NCBI GenBank assembly: GCA_964035015.1
Contig: CAXIUP010000161.1
Coordinates: 252,001-316,000, forward strand
DNA length: 64,000 bases
Reading direction: 5' to 3'
Source of the DNA: Corallium rubrum
Lineage: Eukaryota; Cnidaria; Anthozoa; Scleralcyonacea; Coralliidae
A program made the translations under genes and the position numbers. The first letter of the stretch is position 1; every line of letters begins with the position of its first letter. This document shows, in pieces, positions 21,775 to 34,286 of this stretch. The notes beneath the pieces are model-generated. The model made no database searches. It had not been told where the DNA came from and worked only from the letters and a program-made list of their open reading frames with translations.

Positions 21775-22319
21775 TCAATAAGATTAAGCAAGCCTCATAC
21801 AAAGAAAGGTGTGCATGCTGGAAATTTTCGAGCGGTCAGGCAATGGCCGAATCGCTTGAGGAACTGGATAAACCACCTAGAGTGTGTTTACCACATAACG
21901 AGGATGTAGATAGTAACTTATTACAAACAAACATAGGTAGCGATTTTTCTGACAAAATGAAATCCTTTCCTAATCAGAGAGGATTCAAAATGGCTTTTTT
22001 AAACATAGTTAGTTTGCCAAAGCGGTTTGATGAAATTAATTTTACTATGTCTAACAAGTTACTAGATTTAATTGCCTTTAATGAAACTAGGCTTGATTTA
22101 ACGATAAATGATGGTATGATTCACATAGATGGCTATGACATTATTAGAAAAGATAGGTCCAGAAAAGGGGGTGGTGTTTGTATTTACCTGCGTAGCTCTA
22201 TAAACTATCAGATCAGACATGATATTATACCACCTGATCTGGAGGCTGTGTGCATAGAAATTAATAAACCACACAGTCGACCATTTGGGGTTGTTACAGT
22301 TTATAGACCACCAGAATAG
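21759..22319 (+). pseudogene. LINE A AP endonuclease, N-terminal part
   Basis: The end of ORF1 or a linker is followed by the start of an exonuclease-endonuclease-phosphatase domain: MAFLNIVSLPKRFDEI (usual LNI-SL motif), LIAFNETRLD (catalytic Glu) and GGGVCIYLR. It ends with TVYRPPE and a stop at 22317-22319. The next recognisable piece, DPFITNKPE, starts at 22322 in another frame, so the central catalytic block has been deleted. Confidence 0.85.
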
Positions 22320-24601
22320 ATCCTTTTATCACAAATAAACCAGAGAAAATCTGCAATTCTGGTGTTATCCATACTGGAATCAGTGACCATAGCCTGATTT
22401 TTGCCATAAGAAAAATTAACATCACTCAGAAGGACAAAGAAAATATTTTTGAAATTAGGAATATGAAAAATTTCAATGAAAAACAATTTCTTTATGATCT
22501 ATCAGTCCAGTCCTGGGAACATGTTTATTTTTTTGCTGATAATCCAAATAGTATGTGGGAATTTTGGAAACAACTATTCCTTCAAGTACTAGATAAACAT
22601 GCTCTACTTCAGAACAAAAAAATAAAATCAAAAAAAGTTCCCTGGATTACTAGTAGTATTAAAGAAATGATAAACACAAGGGATAAGTTAAAAAGAAAAG
22701 CTATTATCACTAACCTAGAAGAAGATTGGAAAAATTACAAAAAAATAAGAAATCAAACAAACATACAATTAAGACAGGCTAAGAAAGATTACTATTCCAG
22801 TAAAATTACTAGTGAAAACAAAAATCCAAAAACTGCTTGGAAGACAATAAATAGTTTACTTGGCAAGCATAGTAAACATACACAAGTGAATGAGTTAAAT
22901 GTGAGTGAAAAGAAGTTAACAAGCCCCAGTGACATTGCAGAAGGTTTCAATGACTTCTTTTCAAAAATCGGTCCAAATTTAGCTGAAGAGATTGGTACAA
23001 CAGACTGTAATTTTCAGCAATACATTAAGAAAACTGAATCTGAGTTTGCTGCATTTAAAGCAGTTACTGTACACAATGTTTGTCATCTCCTGTGCCAGCT
23101 ATCTGGTTCAAAAGCTACTGGTGTGGATAAAATTTCTAATAAAATTATTCAAATTGCTGCTCCAATCATTTCTAGCTCACTAACATATATTTTCAACCAA
23201 GCTATTACGCTATGCACTTTTCCAAACGAGTGGAAAATAGCAAGAGTAACACCACTGTTTAAAACTGGCAAGCGAAATTTACCAGGAAATTACCGACCCA
23301 TTTCTGTTCTGCCTGTCATAAGCAAAGTCATGGAACGTATCATATATACACAATTATATGATTATCTGACAACTAATAAACTACTTTCTGAACATCAGTT
23401 TGGCTTTCGAAAATACCATTCCACTGCTACTGCTCTGCTAAACTGCACTAACAGCTGGTACGTAAACATGGATGGAAAATTATTTAATCTAGTTGTATTC
23501 ATAGACCTAAAAAAAGCCTTTGATACTGTTGACCATAAAATTCTATTAGATAAATTAGACTTATATGGCATCAAAGGTAGTGCACTCTTACTACTCGAAT
23601 CATTTTTATCAGAGCGTAGCCAGAAATGTAAAGTGAATGGATTCCTTTCATCAGAACGTAGCATTAAATGCGGAGTACCCCAAGGGTCTATCTTGGGGCC
23701 TCTATTCTTTTTACTTTACATAAACGATCTACCAGAATGTCTCCATAAAACTAAACCTCGGTTATTCGCTGATGACACAAATATTACAGCAACTGGAAAG
23801 ACAGTAAATGAAGTTGAAATTGCAGTAAACTCAGATTTAGAAAACCTTCGAAAATGGTTAATGGCAAACAAACTAAGCCTGAATGTAGCAAAAACTGAAT
23901 TTATACTAATTGGTTCGAATCAATTGCTAAAAAAAAAAATCTCTGATCATCAACCAAATATTACTATTAAAGACCAACCAATTAAGCAAGTTTCTGAAAG
24001 CAAAACTTTGGGAGTAATTGTGGACCAACATTTAAACTGGAAAAGTAATACCGAAAATATATGTAAGAAAATAACGTCAGGATTATGTGCTCTTCGACGT
24101 TTAAGAGAATTTGCTAACAAAAAGACACTTTTATCAGTATACAGTGCTATAGTGCAACCATACTTCAACTATTGTTGTGAAGTTTGGAACGTATTTGGTG
24201 AAACCCAGTCCACACGCTTGCAAAAACTTCACAACAGAGCTGCTCGCATTATAGCAAATATGCCTAATGAAGTAGATCAGCAAACTGCATTAGATGCATT
24301 AGGATGGGAACCAGTTAAAGAACAGAGGAAAAAAGCTAAAGCTAAAATAATGTTCAAAATATTAAACGACATGGGGCCAAAGTGTCTCAACGATCTCTTT
24401 ACTTTCAAAAAAGAAGTTTTGAATCACAATCTTCGCGACAGTGCTACTACAGTTTGTTTGCCACAACCATGCACAAACAGTATGAAAAAGAGTCTTATAT
24501 TCGACGGATCCTCCATATGGAACTCCCTACCAGCAAACATAAGAGAGAGTAAATCCCTTCCATGTTTTCAACTAAAAATCGCTACTTATGTTTCCCACTA
24601 A
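22320..24601 (+). CDS. LINE A reverse transcriptase (with endonuclease C-terminus)
   Basis: The final endonuclease motif GISDHSLI is at about 22370-22400. From 22463 the frame is open for 712 codons; that ATG is internal, since homologous protein sequence precedes it. RT blocks are in order: GNYRPISVLPVISKVME, HQFGFRKYHST, FIDLKKAFDTVDHKILLDKL, GVPQGSILGPLFFLLYINDL and FADDTN with catalytic D437-D438. The thumb and the usual C-terminal WNSLPANIRES motif follow. It makes cDNA from the element RNA at the nicked target. RT appears catalytically complete, but the element lacks a working endonuclease. Confidence 0.9.
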
Positions 24602-25295
24602 TTATACTAATTAACATACTCATGTAAGTATTTAAATTACTCTTATACTTACTACTTAACTCTTGATTTGTAAATAATATAATTTTGTTCATGTTCTTAT
24701 ACACGCCCATCATGGAAACCAGCTTTTGCTGTTGATGTAAGCGTGGTTAAATAAAATTATTCTATCTAATGAACCAAAAGCCGAGTTCTCTACGAATATA
24801 CTACGTCTACAGCAATTTTCGCGAGATCGAGCGATTTTTGTGCATTTTACGGAGCTTTAAATAAGCGTCGTCTAAAATATTCTTTATTGAAAGTTGCCAG
24901 CCTTTCCTTATTTTTAGTATAAAGGGGTTACATTTAACCAGAAGTAAACATCTCGTCGAAATATAGTTGAAACTCGAGTCGGAAGTCAGAAAGACACAAG
25001 CAACAACAAACAGAAATTAAGCAGAAGCAAGTTAAGAACATTTATGTCGAAATTCTATATTCCATTTGAATTTGTGCCAATGGTGAACATACGCAGTTCC
25101 CCCATAAAGTAAATGAGTGGTTCGGTCGCGAAAAAAAGACTAAGACTGACGTCCAAGATGACCGCTTAGGGGCCTAGAACTGACGTCTAAAAATTCCCCA
25201 TTGCCGTCAAGTTTTGCCTCGCTTTTTGATTAAGAGTCAGCCTTCCAGGTATATATAGAGTTCACTGGGTTGCACCCATAGGTCTTAGCTGTTAA

Positions 25296-25430
25296 GGCGG
25301 TTTTCCCCTAGGCGAAAAATGTCGAAGCGACATTTTCTTTTGTCTCGCAAGCTCTCGAGTGGAACTAATTAGCCAAGACAAAAGAAAAATGTCGAGTCGG
25401 TCGACAAATGTCGCCTAGTGGAAAACCGCC
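25296..25430. mobile_element. Small MITE with TTAA duplication
   Basis: Inverted termini GGCGGTTTTCCCCTAGGCGA and the corresponding right end at 25411-25430. TTAA flanks both sides (25292-25295 and 25431-25434). The inner arms repeat AAATGTCG / CGACATTT. Confidence 0.75.
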
Positions 25431-25437
25431 TTAAGCC

Positions 25438-25818
25438 GTGGTCCGATAAACACCGCTGCCAAACGTTTGCGCATGCGTGAATTTGCTAGAGTAAGCACTG
25501 CAAGAGAAGTGGGAACTAGCCGTGGCAACAACTACCAGACAGTGGAGACTAAGTACGACACGACTATTCATTTGTGTTTTAAAAAAAGGGTAAAGAAAAT
25601 TACGAAGGGGTAATTTCAGAATATGTCGCAATATTGACAAAGAAGCCATGCACAAATTACCTACCTTATCTTTTTGGTAGTATGCTTATATAATTTTAAC
25701 TTTTGTGCCGGACTCTCGGACCAGTCCAAATATTTCAGTGTTTTCTCGCTCTTTTCTGAGGACGAGCTTGGACGTCGCGCGCGCAAAACGTTTGGCAGCG
25801 GTGTTGGTCCGATATGTC
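25438..25818. mobile_element. TIR element, about 380 bp
   Basis: Inverted ends share CACCGCTGCCAAACGTTT with GGTCCGAT outside it. The interior resembles the dispersed repeat at 32560-32860 (AAAATTACGAAGG). Boundaries are approximate. Confidence 0.6.
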
Positions 25819-26258
25819 GTATGACGGCTGCCTGGAGCGCCTTTAATATGCCGCCGACTCGGCCATGTTAAAATTTCAATATGCAAATTGCTCTTGAAAA
25901 GCACTTTGTGGGAAGAAGTAATTAAAATATGTACATGTATGTGTAACAATGCGCAAATGCAAATATTTCTACTATATCGACAAGAATATTAAATTAAACT
26001 GCTTTGTTTCATTCCACAAATTTGACCGCTTTGAAGTGGCAGTGAACTATAAAACGAAGCAATTTTCATGAACTGTATCTTGAAAGGAATTTTAAAACTG
26101 AGTACATATATTTATTTTAATTCAAACCGCTTTAAAATTGTATACGAAAAAATTCAGACCCAAGGAATAAGCGTCAAAAATGTTACAGGCCTGCATTATA
26201 TATATATTGTGATATAAGGCTAAGATGGAATTGAGGATTTCAAGAATTAGGTTTTAAA
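25819..26258. other. AT-rich, nothing recognised
   Basis: No motif-bearing ORF and no clear repeat boundaries. Confidence 0.45.
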
Positions 26259-26345
26259 CTAGAAATACATAAATGCAACAACCCCTCGTCTGCTTTTATA
26301 TGCTTTTTGAAATGCACCCCACCCACCCCACCTTCTAATTAAAAT
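26259..26345. repeat. Dispersed repeat end
   Basis: AACTAGAAATACATAAATGC followed by AACAACCCCTCGTCTGCTTT matches 46599-46680 and the complement of 59640-59745. Probably the end of one interspersed family. Confidence 0.6.
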
Positions 26346-27774
26346 AAGCACTCCTGATATAACTCCTCAGGATAATTACAGAATTTATGACTATGATGAC
26401 TAAAATGAAAGTTGAACATATCAAAGGAAAACTTACAGATTTCATATTAAACTCTGGTTGTAAAACTATATTGTTTTTAGCCATTTAGGAAGTTTCCAAA
26501 GGAATTACCTTTACGTTTTGCAAAGGCAGGATTAAAAGTTAACAGCTCAAAAACTACATTTATAATAGGAGATAAAAACAACAGACAACCTATAAATTTC
26601 AGTCTGTATATATAATACAGGACAAAAGAAAATGGACAAAGCCCATGAGTATCTATGAGAAGTGCTTGCAATTAAGTCAATGAAAAACATCAGGGCCACA
26701 GTAGCAAAGGGAAAGCATCAAAGCAGGAAAACGTGAAGCTGTATAGTGCTTAATGGTAAAGCAAAAACTCGAAAACAACATATTATTAAAGTAACTGACG
26801 AGTGCCCAAAAGGGTTCTATTTAAAAGTCTTGCCGTTCTTGGCGTTCACAGAATATATTAATGAATAAATGCTGATTACAATCAGCAAAATAAATAAATA
26901 CAAATGCCCCACCGTCAATATTTGTTTACCATACGGCGTTTGGTTTCTTCAGGTTTTCTGGTTTCTCTTCAAGATATATTAAACCGGCTGTTTGTATCCT
27001 TCTTTTATTCGTTGTTCTGCTTCTTTCCGTTTAAAACGAACCCATTTGAAACCATTTTGTTTCGCAAAATATGGAAATAACTATAAGTTTTCTTCAAAGC
27101 TAGTCACCAGTGCCCAATTATTTTACCGCGTGACACCCTACGACGTATATATATAAACTATTTCCAGATTTTGTCTCCCTTGCTTTTTCTACACGCGTGT
27201 TAGGTTCATTGTAATAAAACTAAAATTTTTGCACATCGTAATTCACAACTTTGGGTAAAACTTCAGAATGGTATTCTTAAGACACTAACTACTAATCTGG
27301 GTACTAGCTACCCATAATTCCTTGCACAATTGTTGATATTGATTCAAGACGGCTGAACTATCTCCAAAACTAGCGGCTAAAAGATGACTCACCTGCACTA
27401 GGCTAAACTAATCTACACAACACCCTGATTATGGTAATATGACACACTTTGATAAACGAGCATATGATGTGTTTCTGACAATGAAAATACCACAGCTCCA
27501 GACTTGTCTCGCGTATTACTGAATAACTTCCCACAATTAGTTAAAACTGGCGTGAAAAAAAATTATTAATGTGTTAAGTAAATGTCGGCTTGAATTAAAT
27601 TAAATTAAATTATATTCAAATTCGTTTCGACTTTTATACCGACTTTTCAGCTTGTTCGAAATCTAATAATTCCGTGACTGCCTGATCAACTATTTATCAT
27701 TCGTTGGCAAGATTTTGATAAACGAGAAGAGAAAACCTATAACCAGGCAATAAATTCATAAAACGCCTAAACCG
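26346..27774. other. No recognisable gene
   Basis: AT-rich DNA with short ORFs only. A short AAATT repeat lies near 27595. Confidence 0.45.
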
Positions 27775-28056
27775 ATTAAATAGTAGCGTGAGAAAACAGC
27801 TGCTCTCCTCGCTCGCCCCGTCTGAGCAACGAGCCAAGAAATCCCATATTGATGACATAAATCTACCGAGATTCTCGTAGTAGCCCTGAATGGTTACTTT
27901 GTAATCATACGAGATTATTAATTCAAAACTCAGCTCGACCAAGATCAACTCCGATATCATCCCTGTCTAGTTTTTGCCAACAAAGAAAGATAGATAGTTA
28001 GTTTTTCTAAAGTGAGTTTGAGTTGCAATAAACAGCGACATTTCCCTAGTGAAATG

Positions 28057-28195
28057 GAACGATTTTGCCAGACATCGAGCGCCACTTCCTGTCGAGACTT
28101 CAAACTGTCGTAATGTAGCAACGAAGGTTTCAAATTTCATTCAACACTTTGAAGTCTCGACAGGAAGTGGCGCTCGATGTCTGGCAAAATCGTTC
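28057..28195. repeat. Hairpin with perfect 48-bp arms
   Basis: Arms 28057-28104 and 28148-28195 are exact inverted copies (GAACGATTTTGCCAGACATC and onward) around a 43-bp loop. It lies at the inner end of the insertion in the MULE-like left arm. Confidence 0.8.
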
Positions 28196-28295
28196 AATAG
28201 ACCCTTTTACGGTTAGAATTGCATGCTGGGTAATCAGGGCAAACTTGATAATATAAACAGACAAAAGTAAGGCGTTTGATGAGTCAAAGAAGATA

Positions 28296-28715
28296 CTAAC
28301 TAGAACCCAAGGATAGTGCAAAGTTTCGTAGATTTTGATAAGTATTTGATAGATTTTGATAGAGTTCACAATTGCTCACCGTTGTGATAGACCCGTGAAC
28401 TTTTGGGTCTGTGTCGGTGCACGTTGACACTTCGTCACCTTTCGCATCTGAAATGCTAACGTGGCGACTGAACGTTGTGGCAATGTTCGTTGACATCTGA
28501 TCGCCTTTTGCACCTGAAGTGCTAACGTGGCAACTGAACGTTGTGTCGATGACACATTGGCCATCTACTCGCATTTCGCTACCAACTGAAGCTTCCTGGC
28601 GAGTCGCAGGATTGTAAAGAGTCGCAGGATTGTAAAAAGTCGCAGAGAACACAGACATAACTTCACTTCTCGAATACCTCGTCGAAAAGAAAGAAAACGT
28701 GCAAAACAACAGCAT
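28296..28715 (-). other. Unidentified 139-codon ORF inside the MULE-like element
   Basis: Open on the minus strand with two related 18-20 residue segments, of the form TTFSCHVSTSGAKGDQ and TTFSRHVSISDAKGDE. The repetition comes from a DNA-level tandem duplication at 28430-28560. No domain recognised. It may be captured or chance coding sequence. Confidence 0.25.
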
Positions 28716-29639
28716 ATCATGTCACCAAAAAACTCATTTCCGTATTTAGACAGCCAATCACATCAAAGAACGTTCCCGTTGCTAGGCGTCATATGCCTCA
28801 CATGATTTCATCTCTCATATCCGGTCGTATCAATGACACGTAAACAACTCATTTGACCTTCGACTATTCTGTTATTATAAAATATCTGTTTTTGTTTAAA
28901 TCTATTACGCGAATTGATAAAGGATTCAAAGTCTGGTACTCGGCTGGCGGCTGCTTTACTAGAGCTGACTTTCACTGAGCCCGAGGTATCTTGACATAAA
29001 AACAAAAGAAGGCGAGTCGGCTATATGTTAAACTCGACTGCGAATTGAAATTTCATTAAAAAATACGCCGTCTGTAACCAGCCATTAAATGTCGTATGAT
29101 ATTTATACTATAAAAGTACAGCGATGATGCAATTATGCAAACAGCCGACTTCTCAAGCGGTGATTTAATACACATTACTTTTATATGTCGGCAAAGAAAA
29201 ACTAACTACGGCAGTCTTGAGAATCGACACAAAATAAACTGGACTACGAATCTATGATACAGCGTATCTGCGTTATGGGAAACACGTCGTTTGTGACTAG
29301 TAATTTTGTCTGAGGCAATTGTCGTAGGCCTTAATAGTATGAAAATATAGTTGTGTATATAAAGTTTTGGAAATCACCAAACCGTGAAGAGGCGAAAAAA
29401 AGATGAATTGTGTTAAACACGGCAGCACAAGCGACCAAAACAAAAGACGATTGTACTGAGTTTATCGTCTAAGAAAGTTTATGCACTCAGCGCCCTTCGT
29501 TCATCATACCTGAGCGGCTAATATCATACCACCCTTAGGAAAATCTCTAGTTTGACTCAATAAATTTCAAAATTAGCAGTTGGGCGGCTGGGCGCGATTC
29601 GTCAACAGTGAAATATAAACTAATAAAAACTACTGAACA

Positions 29640-30130
29640 TACGCTTACCTCGAAATACATGTGACAATATAATCCTTTCGCTCAGACCATATTTAATTAG
29701 ACCACATAGTCCTTATTTTGACAAGAAAATTCATCGCCTCCTCTCTATTAATCGCTTGTCGGTCGCACCTTCTTGTGTCCCCGCCATTATATGGTATATT
29801 CACTTTTGCTGTAAAATTTAGTTTCGCGCGTGCGCAGTAAGATTTCTACATAAACCGGGGGGAAAACACCCAGAGGAAAACATTATATTCTGATTTTAGA
29901 CTCGACATACTTCAAGATTAAAATGTAATATTTGACTTAAGTCTTTCAAGAGATATCCACAGATACTTTACTAAATTGTCTTAGTTATCAGTGAAACTCT
30001 TTAAAGTACCTATTGACAACGATATTATTCATCCAAGCACGACAACTTATATGTCGCTAAACTTGGCACACCCCCCGGAAAAGTTTACACTATGTATGTA
30101 TGCATGTATGTATCGTGTGAATTTTCGCCA
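29640..30130. repeat. Dispersed repeat also present at 35430-37090
   Basis: Shares ACCATATTTAATTAG and GTTTACACTATGTATGTATG-type segments with the later region. This copy is the more compact; the later one is interrupted by other insertions. Confidence 0.5.
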
Positions 30131-30559
30131 CCATCACAATACTGCAAAGTTTCTGCGAAACTTTGCACTAAAAACGAGTTTTATCGAAGAAATTTCAACA
30201 ATTTATCATCAGTGGATAAAGAGAAAGGTAATTAACAACTCCGGAATGTGGTAACCGAACAATAGTAAATTACATTTTAAGCTACAAATGAACACCAAAA
30301 CGACACAAAATCCTTTAATTACATTTCTCTTTATCCACTGTTGATAAATTGTTGAAATTTCTTTGATAAAACTCGTTTTTAGTATCTTCTTTGACTCATC
30401 AAACGCCTTATTCTTGTCTGTTTATATTATCAAGTTTGCCCTGATTACCCAGAATGCAATTCTAACCGTAAAGGGTCTATTTCGACTCGTTGCTCAGACG
30501 TCTCTTCCGCGAGGGGGCGAGCGAGAAGAAGCGGCTGTTTTCTCAGGCTAATTAAATAG

Positions 30560-30869
30560 CAAATAAACCTCGGGATGAACTCACTTGTTTACTGTCAGCA
30601 ATTGTTTCCAAATCTGCCAAACTGACGTGACGTCATTTTATGTCGTATCAAACGTTGCGCGCGGTATAAAGTCAGTTTGGCAGATGAAAACAGGTAGTTA
30701 CTGCAAACACCCGGATGTATGGACAGTATGGTATTTAAAAAGACTACCACATGTTTTTTTCTTCAAATTCTTCTAGTAAAAGAATTTAAGGTTTTTTAGC
30801 CAATAAATTCATTAGCCAATAACGAATGGGGAAAATCGATTGAAATAATATTAGAACGGGGAATAATTA
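30560..30869. other. Unassigned, small inverted repeat
   Basis: ATCTGCCAAACTGAC at 30612 and GTCAGTTTGGCAGAT at 30671 form a 15-bp inverted repeat. Otherwise nothing was recognised. Confidence 0.45.
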
Positions 30870-31186
30870 CATAGTAAAAGACACCTTAAAGTGTATATGA
30901 AACGAAAATTAATTTGGTCTTATTTGAAAGAACACTTAAAATGACAAAGTAACATCTTTTGCAGTTTTTCGTTTCCTTGCTTCGTTCTTGAGATATTTCA
31001 GTTTGTTTGATATACAAATTAAACATGTTGACATCACATGTGTATAATGTGTTATCGGAAAAAGTTACATATCTTTGCTATTATCAAATATAATCACTTG
31101 AAATTCTACATGTTTGGTGTTGTGAGAGAAACACACACCCATGCTTCCTTTGAATTAATTTGGTTTGATAATAGCAAGGATACATA

Positions 31187-31768
31187 CAACCTCGTTCCCA
31201 GGGCCCTTATCCCCGCTCGCTGCGAAAAGTACCCTGGCATGAGCTGGTCACGTGTCACCCAGATTCTGGGTGATAGCAAAAGATAATTTATTGGGAGATG
31301 GTAGGGGATTAGGGAATTTAGAGGAGAGACGACAATCACAATTGAGAAAGTATATGAATCACCTACTTGGTCAAGATATGGTCAAGGAGATTGTCCACAT
31401 TTAGTCTCTTTCAGTTTCTTCTTCCAAAACAACAAAGCAGGCAGCACATGGAAGATTAAGGACTTTCCATAGCCCGTCGATAGAACAGCAAGTAAGTCTC
31501 TACCCAAGAACAAACTTTCCAAGCAAATCACCTGCAGTTTGGTCGTAGAACGTTGTCCCAGCATGGACTATTTATAATAGCAAAATTAAGACACGAAAGG
31601 AAGGTATAACGCTTCGAAGACTTCAACATGGCGCCTGGTCGAGCGTAACAATAAGCACATTAATAGGACCCCTCCCACAATGATATTTTTTGTTCAGCCA
31701 CACGTGACCAGCCCATGCCAGGGTACTTTTCGCAGCGAGCGGAGATAAGGGCCCTGGGAACGAGGTTG
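31187..31768. mobile_element. MULE-like element with 9-bp TSD carrying a helicase-like fragment
   Basis: A 582-bp element with long inverted ends beginning CAACCTCGTTCCCAGGGCCC, flanked by a perfect 9-bp duplication, GGATACATA, at 31178-31186 and 31769-31777. It belongs to the terminal family of 17139-18065. The interior is not inverted and encodes a RecQ-helicase-like fragment on the minus strand, which suggests gene-fragment capture in the Pack-MULE style. Confidence 0.85.
31382..31564 (-). pseudogene. RecQ-like helicase fragment
   Basis: About 60 codons on the minus strand read LQVICLESLFLGRDLLAVL followed by STGYGKSLIFHVLPALLF. This matches the Q-motif and Walker A (motif I, TGYGKS) region at the start of RecQ-family superfamily 2 DNA helicases. 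No DEAH box or later motifs are present, so it cannot be an active helicase. A possible acceptor (ATAAATAG) precedes it at about 31570. It lies wholly within the TIRs of the mobile element. Confidence 0.65.
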
Positions 31769-31815
31769 GGATACATAACCTTCTCCGATAACTCAATATG
31801 CACATGTGACGTCAA

Positions 31816-32275
31816 GATGTTTAAAGAAGAATTTTTTCTATGTCACGTATTTTCGGTGCAAAACGCTCAAAATTCTAGAACTTTTTTGCGTCACACTCAA
31901 AACCTCATTTTAGTATTCTGGTGTAGCTTATAGAATCAACAAACTTTTTATGAACATTTAGGAGTTGAAAAACATATTAAAAATAAAAGAATCATAATTA
32001 TGAAGGAAAGTATGCTAAAAATGTTGAATCTGCCATATTTACAGTAATCAATGCAAAATTTGCTCGTGTTTAAACAACATTTTCGTTTTGGCATACCACT
32101 CAAAATCTCTTTATTTTAGCATTATTGTGTAGCTCATTCAGTCAAACTTTTTAAGTACATGTAAGGGTTGAGAAACATATCAAAATTAAAAATTTCTATA
32201 ATTATAGATGTATTTATGATCAGTAGTCTGAGCGCATGTTACGCGACATAGAAAATTCTCCTTCTAAACTGAAAA
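31816..32275. mobile_element. TIR element, about 460 bp
   Basis: Inverted termini AGAAGAATTTTTTCTATGTC and the complement of GACATAGAAAATTCTCCTTCT. AT-rich, non-coding interior with two related blocks (CACTCAAAA..TTTAG..TGTAGCT). Confidence 0.6.
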
Positions 32276-33338
32276 AACTCAAAAACGAAGCAAGGAAACA
32301 AAAAACTGTAAAATATGCTACTTTATATATTGTTTGAAGCTTTGCATAGCGATCTATAAATTAAATGTATACATAATTTGTGGGTTTTACCATGTTTTAT
32401 TTAACTACATTAAAACTTTGTTAGTTTATGTGTTTTTCCAAATAAGACAAACTTAATTTTCGTATTATATACACTTCAAAATTAGATACAAATATTTATT
32501 TCAATTCGCTTATAGTTAAGCAATAAATCCAACCCAATAAATGTCAGGAATACATGACGGGCGATTTCAAGCTCTCTTCAAAATCAGCAGGAAACTATGT
32601 TGTGATATATGGGCAAAGGTATATGGGCAAATAAAAAAAAGGCTTATGAAAATTACGAAGGAGCCATCTCAGAAAATTAAAGATATCAATATAAATAATG
32701 CAGCTATATACATCAAGCACGGAACTTTATACTTCAGTAGTTTTCTTAATATTTGCAAGAAATATGTGGCAGTTTCGTCGAATTACACAATAACAATAGT
32801 TTCGCCTCCTTTTTTGTTCCCGCAGGCGCAAAACGTCGGCCAGCGATGTCATATCTGTTCCAAGCTACTGAGGCTAAGATGCAAAGGTTTTAAAAATTGA
32901 GACTTATTGGACATCAAGAAAAGTCAAACATTTTAATGAATGTCTGAAAAACTATTGTAAACCTTCGGTAGGGTAATTTTGGCCCTTCATTGTGACCTTT
33001 TGCAGATTAGTATGCAGTCTGTAACCAGCAAGCAACTGAGCCTCATATTACAGATGTGTATTGCTTACTGGTTTGACTGGTCAACAAATGCGCGTAATTG
33101 AAAATTTTATAAAATCAATATCTGCCAGACCGCCACGGCCTGTATTTTAATATTTTTTTTATTGGCGGATTTCCAGTCTGGATTCCATAGTATCAAAAAC
33201 GGTCGTACCCAATACTCTAGCTTAGCATTACATATGGTGTATATTTGGCGAAAATATTTTGGATCAAAGACAGTGTATATTTAGTGACGTCACAAAGCCA
33301 GTGCAACCACGCGAGTTCCACGCGAGTCAATGACACTG
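32276..33338. repeat. Dispersed repeat, copy 2, and unassigned DNA
   Basis: 32560-33060 matches 18160-18540 (CTCTTCAAAATCAGCAGGAA and GGCTAAGATGCAAAGGTTTT). No gene is recognised; the 119-codon ORF here follows repeat sequence. Confidence 0.55.
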
Positions 33339-34165
<827 letters not shown>

Positions 34166-34286
34166 ATAAAAAGTAACACCTGCCCATACGCAGGCTAAAA
34201 TTAGAGGGATTTTTAATAGACATTCAAAGATATGTCACAAAAATAATCGTGCATGTCCTAGTTTAGTAATTTACATATGTACGTAC

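Larger units (their letters stand above)
19226..24775 (+). mobile_element. CR1/L2-type LINE (LINE A), internally damaged
   Basis: Order: 5' UTR, ORF1 with coiled coil, SGNH-hydrolase-like domain, AP endonuclease, reverse transcriptase, then a 3' end near AAATAAAATTATTCTATCTA. The SGNH region is split by a second LINE (20415-21303) and the endonuclease has lost a central block near 22319. ORF1 is frameshifted after 20264. RT is intact over 712 codons. The 5' boundary is inferred from the end of similarity between the flanking inverted arms. Confidence 0.85.
18842..25275. mobile_element. DNA element with about 400-bp inverted arms enclosing LINE A
   Basis: The left arm (18842 to about 19225) and right arm (about 24805-25275) are inverted copies. 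Shared blocks include CTGGAAGGCTGACTCT, GGCAATGGGGAATTTTT, GCGGTCATCTTGGA and CTCCGTAAAAT..CACAAAAATC. The arms match from end to centre, so an originally compact foldback or TIR element was opened by the LINE now between them. No transposase is visible and no flanking duplication could be established. Confidence 0.75.
27784..30550. mobile_element. MULE-like TIR element with 9-bp TSD
   Basis: The termini TAGCGTGAGAAAACAGC and complementary TAGCCTGAGAAAACAGC are flanked by an exact 9-bp duplication, ATTAAATAG, at 27775-27783 and 30551-30559. The arms continue for more than 140 bp, including GGTAATCAGGGCAAACTTGA, but the left arm is broken by a roughly 365-bp insertion (27832-28196) that ends in a hairpin. 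No transposase is visible. The minus-strand ORF 28715-28296 contains two copies of a roughly 70-bp tandem duplication and has no recognised domain. Confidence 0.8.
30870..31815. repeat. Palindromic dispersed repeat, copy 4
   Basis: The same family as 2040-2455 (AAAGTGTATATGAAACG, ACATGTGTATAATG and the closing AATATGCACATGTGACGTCA). It is split by the MULE-like element 31187-31768, with the repeat resuming exactly after the target duplication. Confidence 0.75.
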
